Counted from the stretch's first letter, positions 44,730-57,495 are shown. The stretch is 64,000 nucleotides of DNA from Xestospongia muta (GCA_963693285.1 OY848924.1:8219641-8283640); one strand, 5' to 3'. Numbers and translations: made by a program. The notes: a model not told the origin generated them from the sequence alone.

Positions 44730-45700
44730 TTATATAAAGTTACATCCTGTTAAAGTAGGTCCTCTAGTTACTGGTACTCCACCTTTATTATCCCAGATAG
44801 TGTAAGTTGTTAGTATTGTATAACTAATGGAATAATTATATGATGTTACAGGGATGGTATTTGACCTCCACCTGACTTTCCCACCAAAATGTATGGTCAA
44901 ATCTGTGATGAATTACAAACTAGAGATATAGTTTTGTTTTCGGGGGCTACAAGTTCAGGAGCACTTATCAAAAATATTTGATGGAGCTATTTTTTCATAT
45001 GTTGGTTTGTAAGTATAATAGGATATAATATAACAACATATGAAATATGGTAGGTATTACAACATCGATATTCCAGTTATGTTATGGTTTGAGAATCTAG
45101 TACTAATAAAGCAGGACTTGTTGATCTTGATACAGGAACTGTCTGAAGAGGTATAGAACTCTTCCCACTCAGGAATAAAATTTTCTCCCCTGGTATAATC
45201 GTGTTGGTATTCAACAATTAACTGGACTAACTGATGAGCAATGGGAGACATTATATGAGACAATGTTAAAAGTTAGCTATGAAAGTAATAGTATTGTCAT
45301 TTGTATTAAGAAGTTTCAAGGAAGACCATATGAAAAGAACCAGTTAGATTTGATTATGTCTGCTGTTGATTATGATGACAAATACTTGGATTTTCTCAGG
45401 AGTCATGAAGAAGATTTGAGTTTCATATTTTGTAGTGAACTTGTTGCTCATGTATATCAAGAACTTAATCTCATTGGTGGGAACAGTACTTGTAATACTT
45501 TATTATATTATTTTCTTCTAGATAAAACCAGGCTCTCCAGTGAGTATACTCCAGATAGTTTTGGTAGTCATTGTCCTTTGAAATTAAACTATGGACATTT
45601 GGAACCAGAGGTTTATATTGATATGAGGTTGGATTTTGAGAAGGATGTTTACCGACAAAGCACTATCTCTGCTACAGAAGCTAATAAAATTGTTCAATAA
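44730..45700 (+). pseudogene. YiiX/C92-like peptidase, copy 2, broken
   Basis: Same gene as at 34.7-35.6 kb. It shares the TGA in place of Trp and adds others: an extra A after ALIK shifts frame, a donor G is lost after the FSYVGL segment (His again absent, Tyr here), and another in-frame TGA follows GTV. It lacks the extra G of copy 1, so QWETLYETMLKVSYES stays open here. The C-terminal half (45,246-45,700), with IFCSELVAHVYQELNLIG, is still open through the former intron. Confidence 0.6.
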
Positions 45701-46379
45701 TTCAGTGATATTTGTTGTTAGTACTTTATAGTTACAAAATAACTAAATGCTTTTTTACATTTTTTATTAATAACAATTGTCTGTACAGGATAGAGGCTGG
45801 CTTAAGGTAGTGATCATATTACCATTGGAATGTTGTGGTTTACAAGTGTTAGAGTAATGTGTAAATTATATCAGCCATTGCATAGACGTGCTGCTATAAA
45901 AGTCAATTAAAGACTAATGCTGAGAATTACAATTATGATGAGACCAAACTGGAAAGTTGAGGTTTTCTGTAAATATGTTAAGTTTTATGGTTTATTGATT
46001 AAGGTTAGGGTTTTCTATAACAAAACACATTATCTAGTGTTAGCTACAAACTGTACTCACCTCTTTTCTTATCTCAACCTCATTTTGAGAAGAACATCAT
46101 TCTCATTTATACAGTCAATACAATAGTCTTGCGTAGCCGATATCTTATGCTAAGTAGGTTTGAAAATGTAAAACTATTATTAGTAAAATTAGCAGCATTG
46201 TTCAATATTGTAGTAACATAGTGTGTGTCCATTATAAAAGGATATTGTATGTGAGTTCCATGATTCCAATCTTCAAATTATCCTCAGCAGTTTCACTCAC
46301 TTTTCTTAAGAATATCGAGTGTAGTCTGCATATATAGGTGTAGAGGAGTTAAAGTCCACACTTTCTTAGATTTTGATGT

Positions 46380-46840
46380 AGATTTTGTGGAGCTGTCAAC
46401 ATTTTTGGGGATTAAGATCGATGCACGAAACATCTCAAATAATTACAGCTATCAGAAAGTTGTTACTGCATCTATCTGCTTTTTATAGTACCTTTCCTGT
46501 CAGAAATCTTAAAAGTATAGTCAATATTGGAATTCAGAAAGGGAGCAAACAAATAGATGTGGCTACTTGGATTACTTTGACAAAACTCAATGAAGCTCAT
46601 AATGCATATTCTAGAATGTATTCCCATACTGTAAGTAGTAGCTAATATGATACATATATGTAACATCAAGCACACATATTATATTAACACAATTGATTGT
46701 CTGGTACAATATTGGAGACTCCTTAGGAGGAGCAGAGGTGGTCTGTTATGTATATTTACAATGCAATATAGTTGGATCTTGTATATCATGTAGCCAGATT
46801 GGCTTTGACCTCATGTAATAACGAGAATTGTGTATGCATT
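46380..46840 (+). pseudogene. Lipase-like gene fragment, copy 2
   Basis: Counterpart of 36,290-36,760. The elbow reads GDSLGGA (His to Asp) at about 46,710-46,730. No complete domain found. Confidence 0.3.
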
Positions 46841-47612
46841 GTAGATATGATTCAGTATATAGATGATTTAATAGAGTATTCACTAGTTTTATAAATCTTA
46901 TTGCATCAGCACATGATAGAGGAATCTGTGTTTGTAATAATTCTGTAACAGTTTCTTTAATAGTCTAATATACGTTTTGTAAGTTAGCTATATGTATATA
47001 CAAATAAATATAGATACGTGTTATGTATATAAATTACTGTAATAAGAGTTTGTATAGAATGGCTTACCATGTTACTATGGTGACATAGTTTACGATGACA
47101 TGGTTAGGATACAAGTTACCTTCTCATTTTAGTCAGATCCATCTAGAATGTAAAGTAGATTTGATTATATTAGAGCATTCATTGTCTGTACTCACAAATT
47201 GATGACATAAATGTATCTCTAACCTCTTATTCTACCTGTATATATTATATACATGTAAAATAATAGATCTTTTTAGTTTTTTGCAGACTAGCAAGCAGTG
47301 TTTGAATGCAACGAATTCTGTATGCTCTATTTATTATGAAGTTACTTACTTGTTTGCAGCTGCTAATTAACATCCTGGAGATCATTTAAGTAGATTATAG
47401 TTTTCTTAAGTGACCACACATCATCTGATAAGTGTTTTTTCAAGTGGTTACTATAGACATTTGGCTCGTTTTTGGACCTCAAAGTTTTCACTTCAATTCA
47501 GGTGAGAATTTTAATTATATGATAAGTAATAAGTGTGAATATTGTAAGAGAACAAAAAATAAATTAAAAATGGTAGTATATAAACATCAATCTACTTTAT
47601 AGTAAAATAAAC

Positions 47613-48025
47613 ATGGCAAAAAGACCTAGGATTTTGACAGCAGAGGATGTAATCCATGAGCACGATGGAGATGACTATTTCCTTGAACTAGATGATCCTC
47701 AAGAGCCAGTTATGCCTGGAAGTGACGATGATTTCAGCAATTTGGAAGATATTAACGAGGATGATGAAGAGGGTAATTATATTCATATCAACAATAAAGT
47801 GATATCTGTGGTTAGTATCTACCAGTATAGCAACGTTTTTTTCTTATTTTTTTAGAAAATCCGTACCATAGTTCTATCTTACATCCATCTATCTCAGTTT
47901 GCAACCACACATCACAGCAACCAAACAATTGTTCATCACTATCCTCTACTATACAAACATCTCAATCATTAATACTTCCTCTAATTCAATCAACTATAGT
48001 TCAAACATCAACCTTTATTAATTAA
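47613..48025 (+). CDS. Short two-exon piggyBac-N-terminus-like gene, copy 2
   Basis: Counterpart of 37,551-37,963 with the same start, donor, acceptor and stop. Replacement differences include Leu to His and Asn to Asp in the first exon. It remains open, so both copies could be expressed; function unknown. Confidence 0.4.
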
Positions 48026-48962
48026 CGGAATTGCGCATTGCACGTAATATTGTATTTGAGACGTAAGAGAAAGTAACGTGTTTTGTATTTCACTAGTTGG
48101 CTAGTCTTCTAACGCGCTACAGCAGCCAGTGAAACTACTCAACGAGGGTTTAGAAGTGTTCCTGCTATCTTTGGAAACAGTTTTAAGGTAAATGAGTGAG
48201 TTTTGTAAGCGTATTGTGACACCTTTAGTGTACAAGCATTAGTGTGTAAATATACTTTCGTTGTTGCATACTTATGTATAACGAGTATGTGTTAGTAGAT
48301 GTTGATCATATTGCTATATTATAGCTTGTTTTAATGATGATAAAGTAAGATAACGTTCAAATGATGTTTATAAGGTTGTAAAGCAAATTTACTATTTGTC
48401 TTATGATAAAGTAGGAATCAATCTCTTTCTAGCTTCCAAGTGTGGTATAAATACTTTTTGCATTCCTAACATCTCCAGTAGGTGTATGTAAACTGTCTTC
48501 TTTTATTGTAACACAGGTTATATTTGCTCCATGTTCCTTCATCTGATAGTGTGACATTACTTGATAATGAACTTGAGGGACTGAAAAAGATAGCAAGACT
48601 TGCAACTGTTTTAATTGCCAATAACTTTGTCCTAACTTTGAGGAAAGACATAGCAGTTCTTTCTGAAGGTATGTATTGTGATATAATATATGCATTTGCT
48701 ATAGCAAAATCTACTAGATATTTACAACACACTGATACAAATTTTCATTTCTTAGTCAGAGACAATAGATTATGATCAACACTTCTCATGTACATGTTTT
48801 GCTCTATTATGTTAAAAGGACATGTTTTTTAAAATTGTCCTTTTGTCTTTGCAAGAAGCAGTATAGTTTTTTTCAACAATTACGTGTATAACTTCCATCA
48901 CAACATTACCACCTAATCCCATTTCATTGCATAAGTAATCAACGTTAAAGTGTTATAAAATC

Positions 48963-49316
48963 TGCATAGACATGTGAAAGAGCCATTATGTTGTAGCAGC
49001 CATTTTCTGCCACAATCCACCTAACTATGTGAATCAGTTTTTCTATGCTGTCTGGAAATCCAAGCCAGACAAATAGTTCAACCAATATTGAATGATATCA
49101 TAATGCAGTGGTGGAGCCACCAATTTTATCGTGATCAGGTTTATACTATAATCCACATGTCTTTTCTTTGACGTGCCACTTGTGTTTATAAAAATAAATG
49201 TCAGCATTTTCTCTTGTATGTGCATGTTAAATATTGCATTAATTTAAAAAATTCCTATGTTTTACTACCACATGTACATCTAAAATAATCAATTAATATT
49301 AATTAATATTAATATT
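48963..49316. other. 350-bp segment present only in copy 2
   Basis: Copy 1 passes directly from TGTTATAAAAT to TGCTCTTAAATG (about 38,893-38,912), while copy 2 has about 350 bp between them, ending in an AATTAATATT-rich tail. Either an insertion into copy 2 or a deletion from copy 1. No coding potential. Confidence 0.8.
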
Positions 49317-50689
49317 ATTGCTCTTAAATGTTGAATAATTAAAAGAAAGAAAATCCCCAAACTTGATCAGTAAATTAACACGCGTAAATTGTAGTATACT
49401 GACGTAGTGTACCTACCCACTCAGTATACTACAACTCAGACCTGTAGCATACTGAATCAGTATACTATGAAAGTACGAATCACATGAATACATACAGGTT
49501 GCCGCCATAATGTTAAACTACACATTGCAGCTCCCAGAATCAAAGAAGGATTGAGGTCTCTCATTCTACCTTACAAGGTTGATATGTTTTTAATTCACAG
49601 GTATTAATGGAGTAGAACATAATTATAGTTAGGTTTATATCCTAATTCCTGGATAATGAAGAGTATGTAAGAATGTTTTATATTAATTTAATCTTGTGTT
49701 TTCTCACTGTGTATCAGGATTGTAATGAGTTTGTAAAACTGGTTAGCCAAATGTCTGTGTCAGTAGGAACAGCCTGACCTCTAAACATATTTGTAAGAAT
49801 CTATTTTATTTAATATTGTTCTATTCTTTGTCAATATGTATCTCAGACTACAGTAAGACTACAGATGAGAGGTTAGTCAAACATGATGTGTACTCTTTAT
49901 TTGTCAGTAAGAATAGGTTTGTGTTTTATAGCAGTACTTTATTACATAAGTGTGTCTCCTATTACCTTGATACAAGGTATACATATAAATTCTGTATTAA
50001 TGTGTGTATTAATCAAGAAGTATTTAAGTGCGGACTGATAGTAACAAGAGCTTTCAATAAAGCGAATGATTTACAGGTAAGACTCTTGTCAACTCATTAT
50101 TGTTGTGTTGTCTCTTTCTTTATAGAATTATATGCTAGTCCTATCTGTTGGATAACAATGAAAGGTTACCAAATATTGATTAGTTATAAGCAGCTTTATA
50201 CAATATAATAGATACAAGATCACTTCCAGAGTCTTTGGTGTTATGAGTGCTGCTATCAGATATGACATGGTAACATAATGTAGAAACACACTCAATAATA
50301 GTCAGTGATGATGTGATTTCTTATTCTATGGGGAGTTTTGCTTTGTGTCTGTGTTAACTAGTGAAACAATCTGGACATTTTGTTATATTTGTGTAATGAT
50401 TACTAAAGGTACATATAGTTTATGCTGTTAAGAAAATTGAAATAACACTGTATAACATAACATTATGTTTGTTTTATCTTTTGAGTCACATACACACACA
50501 TACAGGTTAAAGACTTCATAAAGTGTAAGTTTCATATTTGTTAATAAGACTGTAAAATACTTTGGTAATTTTGTTATGTGATATGATACTGCTAAATATA
50601 CAACTGTCGAATGTACCACTCTCAAATGATATACTGTCAATATTATTGTAATGTAATGTTAGCCTATATTACATAATTATTCTCTATTC

Positions 50690-52180
50690 TTTTTTATATA
50701 GCATCATTGGAGTGTTGTCGTAACTTCAGAGGTAACAATAATGGATGCTATATTTTATACTATTACATATTTTTTCTTCTTTTTCATTTTTTCTACAGAT
50801 CTTTATGTTAGAGGTTGCTACTTCCAAGACACTTATTCATCTCTCCTTCTGAGGGTACAACATCTCTCCTTCTGAGGGTACAACATCTCTCCTTCTGAGA
50901 CATCTCACATCTCTCCTTCTGAGGTTACAACATCTCTCCTTCTGAGGGTACAACATTCTCCTTCTGAGGGTGCAACATCTCTCCTTCTGAGGGTACAACA
51001 GTTGTTGTTGTTGTAAGTTCAGAGGTAACAATAATGTATGCTATATTTTATAATTTTTTTAATATACTATTTCATATTGTTTTCTTTCTCATTTTTTTCT
51101 ACAGATCTTTAGGTTAGAGGTTGCTGCTTCAAGACACTAATTCATCTCTCCTTCTGAGGGTGCAACATTTCTCCTTCTGAGGGTCCAACATCTCTCTTTC
51201 TTAGGGTACAACATCTCTCCTTCTGAGGTTGCAACATCTCTCATTCTGAGGGTACAACATCTCTCCTTCTGAGGGTACATCTCTCCTTCTGAGGGTACAA
51301 CATCTCTCCTTCTGAGGGTGTAACATCTGTCCTTCTTAGGATGCAACATCTCTCCTTCTGAGGGTACAACATCTCTCTTTCTGAGGGTACAACAGTTGTT
51401 GTCGTAAGTTCAGAGATAACAATAATGTATGCTATATTTTATAATTTTTTTATATACTATTTCATATTTTTTTCTTCTTTTTCATTTTTTCTACAGACCT
51501 TTAGGTTAGAGGTCGCGGCTTCAAGACACTTATTCATCTCTTCTTCTGAGGGTACAACATTTCTCCTTCTGAGGGTCCAACATCTCTCCTTCTTAGGGTA
51601 CAACATCTCTCCTTCTGAGGGTACAACATCTCTCCTTCTGAGGGTACAACAGTTGTTGTCGTAAGTTCAAAGGTAACAATAATGTATGTTTTTTTTATAA
51701 TGTTTTTAATATACTATTCATATTTTTTTCTTCTTTCTCATTTTTTTCTACAGATTTTAGGTTAGAGGTCACTGCTTCAAGACATTTATTCATCTCTTTT
51801 TCTGAGGTTGCAGCATCTCTCCTTCTGAGAGTAAAGCATCTCTCCTTCTGAGGGTGCAAGTAAGTAATGTATATTATATTAACTTGTGAGTTTATAACAC
51901 ATTATTATTTCTTATTTTTGTTTCTTTTTATAGCATCATTGGAGTCCAGGATCTAATTTTGTCATAAGTTTATAGGTAACAATAATGTATGCTATATTTT
52001 ATGATTTTTATTATATACTATTTCCTATATTTTTTTTCTCATCTTTTTATCTACAGATCCTTAGGTTGGAGGTTGCTACCTCAAGACGCATTCATCTATC
52101 TCTACATCAAAGGCTTTAGATTGGAAGTCGCTACCTCAAGACACATTCATCTATCTCTACATTGATAGTGTAAGTTCATT
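50690..52180 (+). repeat. Expanded exon/intron-like units with 23-bp minisatellite
   Basis: About five higher-order units, each with a GTAAGT-like donor, ACAATAATGTATGCTATA, pyrimidine tract, CTACAG acceptor and ATCTTTAGGTTAGAGG. Between them lie blocks of a 23-bp repeat (core ACATCTCTCCTTCTGAGGGT) at about 50,845-51,000, 51,145-51,395, 51,535-51,650 and 51,805-51,860. Open frames on the minus strand here are products of the repeat. Confidence 0.88.
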
Positions 52181-52819
52181 AGTACTTTATACAAGGTCAT
52201 AAATTGTAGTTGTTGGTAGTATATCATTTGAGAGTGGTACATTCGACAGTTGTAAATTGGGTGTATTTGTAATTAAAGTAATATACAATTATATCCTCTA
52301 GAGCAAGGGACAAAGGTGCAGTATATGATCCTGGAGAAGACTGAGGAAGTCACGAGCAACTAATTATTTTAAAAAATTATTTATTTCCACCCCATACATC
52401 CCAAGGCTATTTTGGGTTAAGCTAGACCATTAATTAAAATATGAGGTGTGGTCAAAATAAGCCAAACCCAATGTTAGTAGGTGTGTCTGTCTACTGAAGC
52501 CTGATTAGTAGGTGTGGTGTTTGTAGTTAGGTTTATATTCTATAAAAATAAGGGATTAATTAAAATATTTCAGGTGTGGATGAGCCACACTTGTGGGTGT
52601 GGCAGATGGAGTTTGATGAGTGGGTGTTGTGCTAGCAGTTAGGCTTACATTTGTTGGTGTTTCTAACTAATGGGCAAGGTTATAGTGTATTTCCCATTGC
52701 TATTCTCATCCTAAAATACTGTACTAATCAATAAACACTAATGCATTTTGCACAAAAAAGGTTTAGTTAAATTCTAAACGCAGTTAAAATCTAAAGCCCT
52801 AAACCTTGATCAATAAACA

Positions 52820-53480
52820 GTATAGCTTTAACATATTTACAAAGAAACTCAACTTTTCAGTTTTGTCATATCATAATTGCAATTCTCAACACTAGTCTAT
52901 AATTGACTTTTATTGCAGTATGTCTAAGCAATGGCTAATGAATTTTGTTTGGTTTTTTTTACTGAAATCACTTCAAATTTTTTGTGATGATAGCTATATA
53001 GATATTTGTTAAGTGACATGAGTATTACTGCTCTAAAATGTTGCATTATCCTTTTAAAAATGTGTATATAATGAATGCCCTTTGTTCTACTAGTAAATGT
53101 CTTCTTTTATTGTAACACAGGTAATATTTACTCCATGTTCCTTCATCTGATAGTGTGGCATTACTTGATAATGAAGTTGAGGGACTGAAAAAAAGCAATG
53201 AGACTTGCAACTGTTTTAATTGCCGATAACTTTGTCCTAACTTTGAGGAAAGACATAGCATACTTTCTATAAAGGTATGTATTGTGATATAATATATGCA
53301 TTTGCTATTGGAAAATCTACTAGATATTTACAACATACACACTGATATACATTTTCATTTCTTAGTCAGAGACAATAATAGTATTGTTGAAATTGATCAT
53401 TGTGATTATTGTTGTTGCAACAGTGGCTATATTATAGAAAACCTCTTAACATTCCAGTTAGGTCCTATTATAATTGTAAT
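52820..53480 (+). repeat. Third, partial copy of the duplicated unit
   Basis: About 53,100-53,380 realigns with 38,440-38,700 and 48,510-48,765 (ATTACTTGATAATGAA..., TTTGTCCTAACTTTGAGG, CATTTCTTAGTCAGAGACAA). The preceding 170 bp recur at 57,600-57,900. Confidence 0.8.
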
Positions 53481-53599
53481 ATTTAGCATTAATCTTTAAG
53501 TGACTTATTATAGCAGGACCTCTATGCAATGGCTGATATAATTTATATATTACTCAGTATTGCAGTATACATAGTTAGTGGTGGAAGTCTGAGAATTGC

Positions 53600-53975
53600 T
53601 TCACTACTCCAGTGTGTTGAATGTGATGAGTGGTGCCCTAGCTATTTACCTAGATTACATGAGTATGTATAGGCTACACCTATGTAGAACCCCTACCCCA
53701 TTCTATGTGTAAATGTAGTCTATCACTCTCTAGTTCATTGATTCTAAGAGTACCCTATGACCTACCCCTACTCTATTAATATATATAGCCTACACCTACT
53801 CTGTTATTATGTAGAACCTAGCATCATTCTATATGCAAATATAGCCTACACCTATTCTATATGGTATGTAGACTCTATGTGTATGTATAGCCTACATCTA
53901 CTCTATTATTACATATAGTCTAACCCTATCTAGTACATAAAACTACCCATATTCTATGTATAAATATAGCCAACC
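53600..53975. repeat. Degenerate CCTACCCCTATT / TAGAACC subtelomeric repeat, block 1
   Basis: Irregular units of roughly 30-45 bp built from TATAGCCTACACCTACTCTATT and variants. The same family resumes at 54,660-55,740 after two inserted repeat blocks. Confidence 0.75.
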
Positions 53976-54355
53976 CCTATTTTGGGGACCCTTTGTGACG
54001 AAAACAATGGCCAAACCAAAGGCCAAACCAAATGGGGGACATTTAGTGATGAAAACTAAAAAAATGGTCAAACCAAAGGGAGGACCCTTTGTAACGAAAG
54101 CGTTGACCAAACTGAGGGGGGACTCTTTGTGATGAAAACGACACTCAAACCAAAAGCCTAACCAAATGGGGGACACTTAGTGATAAAAACGATAGCCAAA
54201 CAAAAGAAGGGACCTTTTGTGACATAAAAAATTGGCCAAACCAAAGGGGGGACTCTTTGTGACAAAAAAGTTGACCAAACACTCAAACCAAAGGCCAAAC
54301 CAAAGAGGGGGAACTCTTAGTGATGAAAACAATGGCCAAACCAAAGGGGGACGCT
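53976..54355. repeat. CCAAACCAAAGGGGG tandem repeat
   Basis: About eight diverged units of roughly 40-50 bp with GGGGGACYCTTTGTGAYGAAAA and RTKGCCAAACCAAAG; a short open frame on the minus strand is a repeat artefact. Confidence 0.8.
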
Positions 54356-54655
54356 TATATTTATAGCTTATAGCTTGGAGTTAAAGCTTAGAGGTTAGAG
54401 CTCAAAGTTACAGCTTGGAGTCACAGCTTAAAGTTAGAGATTAGAGCTTATAGTTGGAGTTTATAGCTTACAGGTTAGAGTTATAGCTTATAGCTTATAG
54501 CTTATAGTTTGGAGATAGAGTTAGAGCTTATAGCTTGGAGTTAGATTTAGAGCTTATAGCTTGGAGTTAGAGTTAGAGTTTACAGCTTAAAGTTAGAGCT
54601 TAGATTTACAGCTTACACTTAGAGTTAGAGCTTATAGTTGGAGTTAGAACTTACA
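54356..54655. repeat. AGCTTATAG/GAGTTAGAG tandem repeat, block 1
   Basis: Short 6-12 bp units (AGCTTATAG, TTGGAGTTAGAG) in irregular order. A much larger block of the same family lies at 56,540-57,495. Confidence 0.85.
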
Positions 54656-55740
54656 GTGTAAATGTAGCCTATCGCTATCTAGTTCATTGACTCTAAGAGT
54701 ACCCTGTGACATAGACCTACTCTATTAATATATATAGCCTACACCTACTCTGTTATTATGTAGAACCACCATTCATTCTATATGCAAATATAGCCTACCC
54801 CTATTCTATATGATATGTAGACTCTATGAGTATGTATAGCCTACACCTACTTTATTATTACATATAGCCTAACCCCATCTAGTATATAAAACTACCCACA
54901 TAGCCTACCCCTATTTAGTACATAGAATCTACCCCTATTACACCTACCCACAATCTATTTGTAAATACAGCCTACCCCTATTTTATAGAGCCTTTACCTT
55001 TACGTAGAACCTACTCAATTATTTCTTAGAACCTACACCTTAGGACCTACCTCTTTAATTAATAACCCCCCCTACTCTTAGTATTATGCAGAGCCCACCC
55101 CCATTTGTTATTTGGTGGAGCTTAGAACCTACCTCCATCTATTTTACATAGAACTTGTATCTACTTTCATCTATTATTACATAGAACCTGCCTGCATTTA
55201 TTATTGCATACCTTTTCTATGTTTAGCCTACACTTAGTCGATTATTATTACTTAAAACCTCCCCTCCAACTGTTATTACTTAGAAGCTATCCCCATCTCT
55301 TTTATGTAGAACTACCCCTATCAATTATTACGTAGAACCTATCTCCATCTATTATTTTGTAGACCTAAACTCATACTTAGAACTACCCCAATATATTATA
55401 TGTAGAACCTTCCCTATTATGTAGAACCTACCCCCACCTATTTTTACATACAAACTTACATCTAACATACACCCATCTATTTATGTAGAACCACCCTAAC
55501 TTCATTATTACTTAGAACTAGTCCTATCTGTACCTACTCCTATCTTTTATTACATAAGACTTACCCCTACTCAATTATTACTTAGAACTACCACAATCTA
55601 TCACCCTAGAACCTTCCTTTACTCTATTATAATGTAGAACTTACCCCCATCTATTATTACGTACAACCTACCACCATCTATGTACGTAGAACCTTCTGCT
55701 ACTCCATTATTTCTTAAAACTAGCCCTATTGTAGTGTTTA
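54656..55740. repeat. Degenerate TAGAACCTACCCC subtelomeric repeat, block 2
   Basis: About 1.1 kb of irregular units such as ATTATTACRTAGAACCTACC. No ORF and no gene homology seen. Confidence 0.75.
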
Positions 55741-56024
55741 ATAGAACCAGCTGTTATACTAGCCTAAATTAAGATAGAATTATGTTAAGTCTGATAGCCA
55801 AAAGAGGCTGTGTTTAGTTGTAGTATTAGGTAATTTTAACTTAGTTTTAGTATTAATGTAGATTTACTTTCAATATGTTTATCAGGACCAGCTGCTGTTA
55901 CCATAGTCATAGTGTTAGGTTGTGATAGCCAAATTGTTCTGTTGATCCTTTAAGGCAAACAAGGTTTGGCTTTGCTGCCCTAAACCATAAGCCATTTTGT
56001 TTCCTGGTTGTGATTAAATGTTAA
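55741..56024. other. Unassigned subtelomeric spacer
   Basis: About 280 bp of non-repetitive AT-rich DNA between repeat families; nothing recognisable apart from a weak duplication of ACCAGCTGYTRTTA. Confidence 0.5.
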
Positions 56025-56460
56025 TGATATTCATAACTATACACTTGTGCCACACAATAGCATGAACATAGACTGCATATAAAGATAGAATCTTAATGAT
56101 TTCATAACTAGTTAGCCCCACAATAGCATGAATATAAACCGAATATAAAAGGGAGCTACTTAATGATATTCATAACTAGTTTGCCCCACAATAGCATGAA
56201 CATAGACAGAATATAAAATGAACCCAGTTAATGATATTCATGACTAGTTAGCCCCACAATAGCATGAACATAAACAAAGTATAAAAGGAAGATAGTTAAT
56301 GATATTCATAACTAGTTAGCCCCACAAGGGCATGAACATAGACAGAATATATAAGGGAGCTATTTAATGATATTCATAACTGGTTAGCCCCACAATAACA
56401 TGAACATAGACAGGATATAAAAGGCAGTCAGTTAATGAGATTCATGAGCCAATAATTGTG
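56025..56460. repeat. 68-bp satellite
   Basis: Six to seven units with a regular 68-bp period, anchored by TTCATAACTAGTTAGCCCCA at 56,101, 56,169, 56,237, 56,305 and 56,373, and a diverged unit at 56,441. Each has CACAATAGCATGAACATA and AGAATATAAAAG. Confidence 0.92.
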
Positions 56461-56539
56461 CCCCACAAGTGAATGAAGTGTGGTCACGCATAAAAGCAAT
56501 GGAAATTGTGTGGAATGTAGTGGGTGGGTTAATGAGGGT

Positions 56540-57495
56540 GGGGTTTAGAGTTAAAGCTTACAGCTTAGAGCTTATAACTGGAGTTATCGTTTTAGCTTAT
56601 AGTTATAGCTTATGGAGTTAGAGCTTACAGCTTATAGTTATAGCTTATAGAGTTAGACCTTATAGTTACAGCTTATAAATTATAGTTATAGCTTATAGAG
56701 TTAGAGTTTATAGCTTCTGTAGCTATTTATAACTTTTGTCTTATAGCTTATAGTTAGAGCTTATAGTTACAGCTTACAGCTTATAAATTATATTTATAGC
56801 TTATAGAGTTAGAGCTTATAGCTATTTATAGCTTTTGTAGCTATTTATAACTTTTGTCTTATAGCTTATATAGTTAGACCTTATAGTTATAGCTTATATA
56901 GTTAGACCTTATAGTTACAGCTTATAGAGTTAGAGCTTATAGCTTTTGTAGCTATTTATAACTTTTGTCTTATAGCTTATATAGTTAGACCTTATAGTTA
57001 TAGCTTATATAGTTAGACCTTATAGTTACAGCTTATAGAGTTAGAGCTTATAGCTTTTGTAGCTATTTATAACTTTTGTCTTATAGCTTATAGTTATAGC
57101 TTATAGAGTTAGACCTTATAGTTACAGCTTACAGCTTATAAATTATAGTTATAGCTTATAGAGTTAGAGCTTATAGCTATTTATAGCTTTTGTAGCTATT
57201 TATAACTTTTATCTTATAGCTTATAGTTAGAGCTTACAGCTTATAGAGTTAGAGGTTACAGCTTAGAGTTGGTGGTTATAGCTTATAGATAGAGTTAGAG
57301 CTTATAGCTTATAGTTAGACATTATAGCTTATAGTTAGAGCTTATAGAGTTAGAGCTTAGAGTTAGAGCTTATAGATTTAGAGTTAGAGCTTATAGTTAG
57401 AGGTAGAGCTTAAACTGTAGAGTTAGAGCTTATAGCTTATATTTAGAGCTTATAGCTTATAGTTATAGTTTATAAAGTTAAAGTTAGAGCTTAAG
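56540..57495. repeat. AGCTTATAG/GAGTTAGAG tandem repeat, block 2
   Basis: About 950 bp of short units (AGCTTATAGTTATAGCTTAT, AGAGTTAGAGCTTATAG, TTTTGTAGCTATTTATAACT) organised into larger repeats of roughly 100-130 bp between 56,700 and 57,200. Confidence 0.9.

Larger units (their letters stand above)
43886..52510. repeat. Segmental duplication, copy 2
   Basis: Direct-orientation copy of 33,830-41,045. It is about 1.4 kb longer, mainly because of a roughly 350-bp indel at 48,963-49,316 and expansion of exon-like units and a 23-bp minisatellite at 50,690-52,180. Confidence 0.93.

Noticed and set aside
50837..51349. Minus-strand ORFs with PQKERCCTLRRRD repeats
   Set aside because: Produced by the 23-bp minisatellite, which cycles through all three frames; no conserved domain.
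56025..56460. Regular 68-bp repeats as a possible CRISPR array
   Set aside because: Units are contiguous and wholly repeated without unique spacers; eukaryotic satellite context.
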